DNA of 64,000 nt from Spirometra erinaceieuropaei (Eukaryota; Platyhelminthes; Cestoda; Diphyllobothriidea; Diphyllobothriidae), in the NCBI GenBank assembly GCA_902702965.1, contig CACRXP010000225.1, forward strand, positions 690,729 to 754,728, written 5' to 3'. Positions 59,201-64,000 of the stretch are shown one piece after another. The first letter of the stretch is position 1. Every line of letters starts with the position of its first letter. The translations under genes and the position numbers were made by a program. The notes beneath the pieces were generated by a model. That model was not told the origin of the DNA. It worked only from the letters and a program-made list of their open reading frames with translations, and did not search any database.

Positions 59201-60092
59201 CTACTCCGTTTAACACTACCTTCGTTGGAATACCCGCCTTCCGTAAATAGGTAATTATTCTCAGCCCCTGTAAGCATGCCAATGCTCTGCTGCTTCCAGC
59301 TGGAACTAAGAAAGCCGTGCACCACTAACAGAAGCCTTCCTGTATCGCAAGCCCGCAAAAGAACGGCACAGAAGTCTGCCCTTTCTGCGTGCAACTGTCG
59401 TTAGGCCACATGGTTTAGGCAGCTCGGTTGAGCACGGGAATATAGATCGCCCGTAGTACAAGTGGTCTTGCCCTAAATTCCAGGAAAGTGGGGGTTAGGG
59501 CTAGGACACGGGAATAGGACCCCCTGGAATTTAACGCGAGGCCACCTGTAGTACGGGGAGTCTGACCGGTGACTGTAATTTTTGGCAAAAAGCACACAGC
59601 TGACGGAAAGTGCTTTGTTTTGCCCTTTTGCACCTGTTGGCTTTTTGTGTTTTTGGCGTGAAGGCCGCGCGCACACCGACGAAGACCGTGCCGGTAACAC
59701 TGGTAGCAGAAACGCCAATCAGAGAGGAGCCAGGGCCCACTTACCCGACCCGCGAACAGAAGCACAAACACAGAGGCTCCAGTCCTGGCGCGTCCGCCTC
59801 AGTGACAAGCCACACGGCGCAAAACAGCCATCTCCCATTCTCCCCCACCGGACATGCCAATAAGGGCCATCGCGGTGAGGAAGTCGACCGCGTGGCGAAG
59901 AGTCCCCGAGAGGGGGCGAGGAAGACCTCGGAGCAGGAGGGCCAGACGCATTTGGGAAGTCCGGGAGGAGTGCGGCAGAAGTTGATGACGCCACCAAGGA
60001 GCCCGACCTCGGCTACGAAAAGCGTTGATTTGGCTGGTGTTGATGGCAGTCCCAACTCGACCAAGGAGAACCTACCAGTATCGCCCTCTAAG
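53261..60092 (+). CDS. Charged N-terminus of a nuclear protein, tentatively RFC1-like (5 exons, 3' incomplete)
   Basis: Five exons join in frame: 53261-53306, 53878-54057, 55351-55515, 58449-58678, 59664-60092, giving 350 residues with no stop. The start MSKRKRCVIFSDSDS, the serine/acid-rich body, and VSVEDFFGSSSSSKPV near residues 190-207 resemble the disordered N-terminus of replication factor C subunit 1 (basic KKR, DSDSE, then a [DE]xFG motif). RFC1 is the large subunit of the clamp loader that opens PCNA. The BRCT and AAA+ domains that would prove this are not in the window, and the usual N-terminal PIP box is not seen. The last donor is AAG|GTTTGT at 60093, after which the PLE cluster begins, so the gene probably continues to the right. 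Exon 4's 3' end is uncertain (58678 or about 58706). Confidence 0.5.
53878..54057 (+). CDS. RFC1-like gene exon 2 (first copy of a duplicated exon)
   Basis: This exon is 60 codons, phase 1 at both ends. It follows the acceptor tttttctgttag and reads DSKIIPPPRKHSRHLPDMEE to KKHQPVFEEG. If exon 2 is to join exon 3 or exon 4 in frame it must end after GAAGAAG, which makes the donor GCAAGA, a GC-type donor. Ordinary GT sites further on are out of phase or add unrelated residues. The ORF that continues past the donor is intronic. Confidence 0.6.
55351..55515 (+). CDS. RFC1-like gene exon 3 (second copy of a duplicated exon)
   Basis: This exon is 55 codons, phase 1 at both ends. It follows the acceptor cgctttctag and reads EHSRHSPVREKAKRHQNDEE to KHRSIFEEG. 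It parallels exon 2: both share HSRH-x-P, a K/D/N-rich middle, an RKKK/KKRKK basic block and the terminal FEEG. An 18-base stretch beginning acattctagacatt is the same in both with one difference. The donor is again GC-type, GAAG|GCGAGT. Confidence 0.6.
56105..56375 (+). repeat. Interspersed repeat family B, copy 4
   Basis: Reads agttcgaccgtcgcatctga, gtgtgaatttgtttat, gacttgcgtaccatctaccg, ctctcctcctccccacctgg, ccttggtccacaacaaacac, gaccaggattttgacc. The fullest copy. Lies in the RFC1-like gene between exons 3 and 4. Confidence 0.7.
56650..56930 (-). mobile_element. SINE family A, nearly full copy
   Basis: On the minus strand: an A box (CCGTGGTTCAGTGGTTAGACG), a B box-like GCGAGTTCGAGCCCC, body ggttgggtatgactggc, and the 3' part through ggcacaacgggacgagtga. 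It lies in the intron between exons 3 and 4 of the RFC1-like gene, next to another copy. Confidence 0.85.
56955..57200 (-). mobile_element. SINE family A, head-truncated copy in tandem
   Basis: Starts 25 bases after the previous copy, in the same orientation. The body and 3' part are well kept (gggttgggtatggttggc, gccctaaggcacaacgg). The tRNA-like head stops at about 57180 and runs into unrelated sequence. Confidence 0.8.
58022..58285 (+). repeat. Interspersed repeat family B, copy 5
   Basis: Reads agctcaaccgtcggtttcga, ctccacagcagggcgagagc, gagtttgtttacagtggtag, ctctctcctcttcccctcat and cacttgaccacgatttttac. Same intron as copy 4. Confidence 0.7.
58449..58678 (+). CDS. RFC1-like gene exon 4
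   Basis: The acceptor gctcttccag is followed by GDVDTEVDAPRGKVQLTFEE, a lysine run, LEHFFSAMASPSSKATPKK and VEDFFGSSSSSKPV. The first codon is completed by the phase 1 G of exon 3, which supports the GC donor there. The chosen donor is GTG|GTAATA, phase 0. The exon could end about 28 bases later at GGTTTC. Confidence 0.6.
58820..59005 (+). repeat. Interspersed repeat family B, copy 6
   Basis: Begins after a short (ga)n run and reads acgatgacttctaccgttgg, gaacttgtttatagtgtgat, gacttgcgcagcatctaccg, acctggtcccggtggcaaga. Lies between exons 4 and 5 of the RFC1-like gene. Confidence 0.65.
59451..59562. repeat. Inverted repeat with about 35-base arms
   Basis: The arms cccgtagtacaagtgg...aaattccagg (59451-59485) and cctggaattt...ccacctgtagtacggg (59524-59561) pair with about 80% matches around a 38-base G-rich loop. 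Lies in the RFC1-like gene's intron 4. Confidence 0.65.
59664..60092 (+). CDS. RFC1-like gene exon 5
   Basis: This exon is 143 codons rich in proline, serine, threonine and basic residues (RTPTKTVPVTLVAETPIREE at its start, STKENLPVSPSK at its end). It opens after ttggcgtgaag and closes at the donor AAG|GTTTGT. Several SP and TP dipeptides (TPPRSP, VSPSK) would suit phosphorylation of a nuclear protein; that is inference. The coding strand was chosen because this frame alone has splice sites in matching phase. Open frames on the minus strand are shadows. Confidence 0.5.
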
Positions 60093-60345
60093 GTTTGTTT
60101 TTAATCTGTTGACTAACCGCGAACGTTGCTTTTCTCACCTATTTTTGTCGGCCGTAGTTAGAATTGACGATACCTAGGTCACTTTTGTATGTTTGTTAAA
60201 AGAGACTTCATAAATTCTCATATTTGCAAACCAACTAAAGACCCTGATACTCCCTCCTTCCAAGTACAAAACATATTAGAAGTGGTACTAATTTGTTCAG
60301 AAATAGCATTTTTTTCTAGAAAAGGGAAATAACAAAGTCGTCAAA

Positions 60346-60654
60346 AATCATGTCATAATTGATATTCCCGATCACAACCGACAGAACGACGGGCCCGTGG
60401 CTCAATGCTAGAGCGTCAAACTCCATGGTCAAAGATCCCGGGTTCGAATTTCAAGTGATCCACACTGGGGGTTGGGTATGACTGGCTGATGACGGCTAAT
60501 AAGCCAGAAATGGCCATTCCGGTCTCCCTTGTCTTTGTCGGTACCATCTCATCTATGTGTACTACTAGTCGCTGTGCGACTGCCTGCGAGGGTTCTAGTA
60601 TGAGCCCCAATGCACAACGGAACGAGCATGTTCCGTAACCTGATCGGTGAGCAC
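60346..60654 (+). mobile_element. tRNA-derived SINE (family A), best copy
   Basis: The tRNA-like head has an A box (GTGGCTCAATGCTAGAGCG at about 60397) and a B box (GGTTCGAATTTC at about 60440). The body reads ggttgggtatgactggc, then aagccagaaatggcc and cggtctcccttgtctttg. The 3' part ends in cggtgagcaccca. A non-tRNA leader (ttgatattcccgatcacaac) precedes the head and is shared with the copy at 8113, so the element starts before the tRNA-like part or both inserted in the same older repeat. It abuts the PLE fragment directly. Confidence 0.8.
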
Positions 60655-60905
60655 CCACTATCATATCGAGTTAGATGCCACGTACAAAAATCTCAGAGAA
60701 AAATGGAAGAGACGAAAGCCGATCAATACGGACTGACACATACGACGGCAGCTTACTAGCTGAGGCACCAAATGAGTATTGATTTTGTAGCACGTTTGAA
60801 ATTGTAATTGTTTTCTGCACATTTACTCTAGTCTGACGACGACACGGGGAACCGACGTCGAAAATTTACTCAATAAAGTTTCTCTTTTTCCCAAAGAACG
60901 TACTT
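60655..60905 (+). pseudogene. PLE 3' fragment (C-terminus and terminal region)
   Basis: From 60662 the plus strand reads HIELDATYKNLREKWKRRKP then INTD and a stop, the C-terminus of the intact PLE with a few substitutions. It continues through a 3' region with a hammerhead (60828-60872), AATAAA and the shared tail cccaaagaacg. It faces the intact element tail to tail; the two tails form an inverted repeat around an AT-rich centre at about 60910-60965. The 5' side is cut by a SINE. Confidence 0.85.
60828..60872 (+). ncRNA. Hammerhead ribozyme (PLE terminus, copy 1)
   Basis: The core CTGACGA (60833-60839) is followed by an extra C, a stem II GAC..GTC with a CGG/CCG extension and a GGAA loop, then GAA (60860-60862), a two-pair stem III AA/TT with no loop, and T at the cleavage position (60867). 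Stem I pairs AGT (60830-60832) with ACT (60868-60870). The minimal stem III suggests activity as a dimer, as is known for PLE hammerheads. Confidence 0.7.
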
Positions 60906-60997
60906 GATTTCAAATATATATATGTATATATTGAAACGTAGGCATCCCAAGAAATATAAGTTGAAGTTAAAGGCGTTCTTTGGGAAAATGAACTTTA

Positions 60998-61044
60998 TTG
61001 CGTAAATTTTCGACGCCGGTTCCCCAGGTCGTCGTCAGACGCAG
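60998..61044 (-). ncRNA. Hammerhead ribozyme (PLE terminus, copy 2)
   Basis: On the minus strand CTGACGA (61038 down to 61032) is followed by an extra C, stem II GACCTGG/CCGG-C-GTC closed by GGAA, GAA (61011-61009), stem III AA/TT and T17 at 61004. Stem I pairs GCGT with ACGC (4 bp). Compared with copy 1, the third stem I pair changes from A-T to C-G with pairing kept. Confidence 0.75.
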
Positions 61045-61143
61045 ACTGAGAGTAAATGTGCCGACAACAGTTAACATCTGGTATCGCACGTGGAAAAATC
61101 GATAATCGTTCGCGTTTGTGCCCGTGGGCTGCCGCTATTTGCG

Positions 61144-63279
61144 TCATTCTGTGCTGATTGGCTCTCGTCTCTTCCATTTCTCCTTGAGACTTTTGTACGC
61201 GGCGTCCAACTCAATGTGACGGTTGATGCACGATTCATCCGAGTGCATGGCCTCAAGGAACTCTCGGCCTTTCTTGAAGGGGCAGGCGCCGACAATCCGT
61301 GTTCTGTCCCAAGCAAACGTATGCCCCGTGTCCAGGGTATGCATGGCTACTTGAGACAGGTGGTCTCGCCTCTTTACTGCAAGTTGGTGTTCGTGAATGC
61401 GTGTAGAGGCGGATTTTCCTGTTTGACCACAATAAACTGCATCACAGGCCCCACACGGGATCTTGTAGACTACTTCCTTTCTATCCAAATAGCCTACCCT
61501 ATCCTTAGGGTGTACTATCTGAGTACGTAATGTAGTTGTTGGTCTGTGTGCCACCAGAATTTGGTGCTTCTTTAGGCGCCTTTCCACGAGTTCAGACACG
61601 TTTTTGATATAAGGGAGAGTTCGCCATGTATTTGACTTGGGTGCCTGGCTGGAAGTTCTTTGTTCCGTTTCTTTTGACTTTTTCTGTCTCATGCATCGGC
61701 GCACAAAATTCTTGGGGTACCCATTTCGGGAAAATAATTCACACAAGTAACTTAGTTCGGCTCGGTAGCCTTCGTCGTCCGAGCAGTGTGTTTTTACCCG
61801 ATTAAGCAGACAGTTGACCGTACTCCGTTTGTGGGAAATGGGGTGGTTGCTCTCGTAGTGTAGAATGACTTCCGCATAGGTTTGTTTGCGGTACACCGAT
61901 GTGCGCAACGTTCCGTCGGTCTTCCGCTGCACAAGAACATCCAAAAATGGGAGTTTTCTGTCAACTTCTTTCTCGAGGGTGAATTTAATCCCCGGCATTG
62001 TTGAGTTAATGGTGTTGTGGAGCGTTTCTAGTTGATCCTTTTTAACGATCACAAATGTGTCGTCCACGTATCGCAACCACAATTTAGGATTAACTAACGG
62101 AAGAGCCGTGGCCTCCAGTTTCTGCATTGTGATCTCGGCAAGGAAGCCAGAGATAGGTGACCCCATTGGGGCTCCCTTCAGTTGTTGGTAGTACTGTTGG
62201 TCGAACGAAAAATTGGTTTCCATACACAGGTCTAAGAGCTCGAGTAAGGCAATAGCGGGAACATCCGTGTCACAGGATTGCAGGAGATCCTCTGTGCACT
62301 GTTTCGCCAATTCTAACGGTATGGACGTGAAGAGGGAGACAGCATCGAAGGACACCATGATCTCGTCAGAGGAAACTGTGATTCCTTTTAATTTCTTTAG
62401 AAACTCTGTAGAGTTCTCAATCGACGTTTCGCAATTCCTAGTAAGTGGATGAAGTTTGCGGAATAGCCACTTTGAAATTTTGTAGTTGGGTGCCCCGATT
62501 AGCGATACTATCGGTCGTAACGGCACTTCAGCTTTGTGGACTTTTGGTAGTCCATAGATCCTAGCAATGGTGGGTTCGGTTTGTTTCAAGTGCTTAGCTA
62601 TTTCTCCCGACAGTTGCTTTTTCCCCGTGAGGCGCTTCAACACTTTATCAATAGATGTGGCCTGTGCTCTGGTAGGATCCGCAGAAAGTGGTTTATAAGT
62701 CGATCCATCTTCTAACAATGATAGCATCTTTGCATTGTAGTCCGCTTTGTTCAAAATCGCAACAGAGCCACCTTTGTCAGCTGGGAGAACGATAATATTT
62801 TTGTCAGTTCTCAGGTATCTCAACGCCTTCTGTTCTTCACGTGATAGCACTGTAAACTGATTTCGGTCTTTCAATGCGTTTACAGTAGTGTTCCGGATTG
62901 TAAATCTTTCCTCTTCTGTGAGGTCTGTTGTTGCTATGATGGATTCCAAGCTTGCGAGGAAGTCCAAGTAATTCGAATCAGCAAGGTTGCATTTCATCCC
63001 TTTAGAAATCACATTCTCTTCCGACGGTGTAAGAATCCTCGAGGACAGGTTTACGACTTTCGCTGGGCACTTCTGGTTCCCATCAGTTTTTTGAGAAATG
63101 GTCGTCCACTTTTTGTCTAAAACACTCCTCTTCTTTTGTCGTTCGAGTTGTGAGACACAGGTGATGGTTTCGTTCAGAGATTCAAATAAGTCAAATGGGA
63201 GCTGGTTTCGGCAAAACTGCATGCGTTGCTCCTTAGAAACTTCAAATTTTCGGAGTCGGTAATGGGCATCAGTTATGAA

Positions 63280-63326
<47 letters not shown>

Positions 63327-63516
63327 TAGTTGAGGTAGTGTGCATTCCGAGATAATATGAAGAAGATAGAAGGCTCGTCGGAAAGAATTGAGTTGTACTC
63401 GTGAATTTTCGAGCTGGTGACACCAACCCGTCGTCAGACGAAATAAACGAAGGAGAAAGTGAAATGATCAAACTAAATTGGTTGGCATGACAGGGCAGCC
63501 ACTGACAGGCAAGCAA
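61144..63516 (-). CDS. Penelope-like element polyprotein: reverse transcriptase plus GIY-YIG endonuclease, intact
   Basis: The frame is open for 790 codons, but the first 98 or so read through a hammerhead region and a (TA)n tract (residues 66-78 are alternating I and Y). The likely start is Met99 at 63222. RT landmarks, in open-frame numbering: DKGG 248-251, YGLPKVHK 321-328, PLRPIVSLIG 332-341, SFDAVSLFTSIP 389-400 (motif A), GAPMGSPISGFLAE 448-461 (motif B), YVDDTFVI 483-490 (motif C, YVDD), LPFLDV 522-527. The GIY-YIG domain is at about 680-775: VVYKIPCGACDAVYCGQTG, EHQLAVKRRDHLSQ, then FLEAMHSDESCINRHIELD. This order (telomerase-like RT, then GIY-YIG) is diagnostic of canonical PLEs. There is no frameshift or stop, so the copy may be young. 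Confidence 0.95.
63282..63323. repeat. (TA)n microsatellite in PLE 5' terminus
   Basis: About 20 TA units with one interruption. The same tract occurs at 63857-63889, again just downstream (minus strand) of a hammerhead. It therefore looks like a part of the element and not a chance insertion. It is translated as alternating Ile-Tyr in the open frame. Confidence 0.9.
63397..63446 (-). ncRNA. Hammerhead ribozyme (PLE terminus, copy 3)
   Basis: CTGACGA (63438 down to 63432), extra C, a seven-pair stem II GGGTTGG/CCAGCTC with loop TGTCA, GAA from 63411, stem III AA/TT, then the canonical C at the cleavage position (63404). Stem I is TCGT with ACGA, extended by a T-G pair. Stem I differs in sequence from copies 1 and 2 yet pairs perfectly. 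Confidence 0.75.
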
Positions 63517-63856
63517 CTAATGCATGAAATGCGGGTGGACGCATAATTAGGCTAGGATCTGTGGCGGGGGAGGGGAGGGCGAACTGTTGGGGCTCCCTAT
63601 GTTGGAGGGTAGGGGAGGGGGTGACGATTAAATGGGATTACGGACAGTTCGTCGATCCGACATGCGGGCAGAGGTCAGTGATCCAACGCAGAGGTGTTAG
63701 GGATTGCAGTTGCGGTTCACTGTGTCTGGGGTAGAGGGTGGCGAAATTGTGCGATTATACATGTCCCAGTATGTGTAAGCGGCTGTTGTTAGGTCGCAGG
63801 CGCAAGTCAGTGAGCCGGGCACGTAGACCTGCTGCACTCTTAGCGAGCTGCGTATG

Positions 63857-63889
<33 letters not shown>
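63857..63889. repeat. (TA)n microsatellite in upstream PLE terminus
   Basis: An uninterrupted TA tract in the same relation to the hammerhead at 63923-63972 as the tract at 63282-63323 has to its own. Confidence 0.9.
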
Positions 63890-63894
<5 letters not shown>

Positions 63895-63922
63895 AAGTGA
63901 AGGCTCTTCGGAATATTGAGTT

Positions 63923-63972
63923 GTACTCGTAAATTTTCAAGTCGGTGACACCGACCCGTCGTCAGACGAAAT
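63923..63972 (-). ncRNA. Hammerhead ribozyme (PLE terminus, copy 4)
   Basis: CTGACGA (63965 down to 63959), extra C, stem II GGGTCGG/CCGACTT with loop TGTCA, GAA from 63938, stem III AA/TT, T at the cleavage position (63931), stem I TCGT with ACGA. Relative to copy 3, two stem II pairs change (T-G to T-A, T-A to C-G) with pairing maintained. Confidence 0.75.
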
Positions 63973-64000
63973 GAACAGAGGGAAAGTGAAGTCGGCAGAC

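Larger units (their letters stand above)
60965..64000 (-). mobile_element. Penelope-like element with hammerhead-bearing termini; a second upstream copy runs off the window
   Basis: The coding region (61144-63516) is flanked on the minus strand by a hammerhead plus (TA)n upstream (63280-63446) and a hammerhead plus AATAAA-bearing terminus downstream (60965-61060). A second upstream unit repeats the same order, hammerhead then (TA)n, at 63857-63972. The stretch between (63450-63855) is G-rich and unlike the coding region. It broadly resembles the region at 6180-6400 next to the old PLE (gacagg.cagcc and a run of gaggggaggg). Partial tandem or inverted terminal copies are typical of PLE insertions. 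Confidence 0.8.

Noticed and set aside
59065..59400. Possible PLE or LINE C-terminal fragment on the minus strand (TYLRKAGIPTKVVLNGV)
   Set aside because: It vaguely resembles the LCELFSRNGYPKNFV region of the PLE, but no RT or endonuclease motif supports it.
59473..60064. Open frames on the minus strand opposite the RFC1-like exon 5
   Set aside because: They arise from GC-rich codon use on the plus strand; no matching splice sites or motifs.

Overview
The window is nuclear DNA from an animal with a large, repeat-rich genome, most likely a parasitic flatworm. The evidence is one well-supported, conserved ciliary gene with 32-33 nt microintrons at its 5' end and kilobase introns further down, a pattern known from flatworms. 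Many Penelope-like elements (PLEs), LINE fragments, tRNA-derived SINEs and inverted-repeat elements surround it. A pseudophyllidean tapeworm is my guess; nothing in the sequence fixes the species.

Positions 3406-40881 (minus strand) hold a complete WDR35 (IFT121) gene, a core subunit of the IFT-A ciliary transport complex. I could join 21 coding exons with consistent splice phases into a 1250-residue protein, including the C-terminal double-CxxC zinc ribbon in a last exon lying 8.6 kb beyond exon 20. Its introns carry most of the repeats: an old PLE (6180-7800), two large foldback elements (25270-26235, 27693-28660), a short PLE tail (27236-27600), two LINE 3' fragments (29150-30075, 32655-33325), MITE-like elements with a telomere-like core and a GC-rich inverted-repeat element (39012-39616).

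Positions 40882-53260 appear intergenic. They hold LINE fragments, a solo LTR with heat-shock-element-like sites and a 5-bp target duplication (43640-44067), and a 1.13 kb element with inverted ends enclosing a small microintron gene model (51684-52814).

Positions 53261-60092 (plus strand) hold five exons that join in frame to 350 residues of a charged, low-complexity N-terminus. It resembles the N-terminus of replication factor C subunit 1, but this is a tentative call. Two of its exons are a tandem duplication and both seem to use GC-AG splicing. The gene probably continues beyond the window.

Positions 60346-64000 form a PLE cluster: a SINE fused to a PLE tail on the plus strand, facing an intact PLE on the minus strand with reverse transcriptase and GIY-YIG endonuclease, then a further upstream PLE terminal copy. 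Four PLE termini fold as minimal hammerhead ribozymes with covarying stems.
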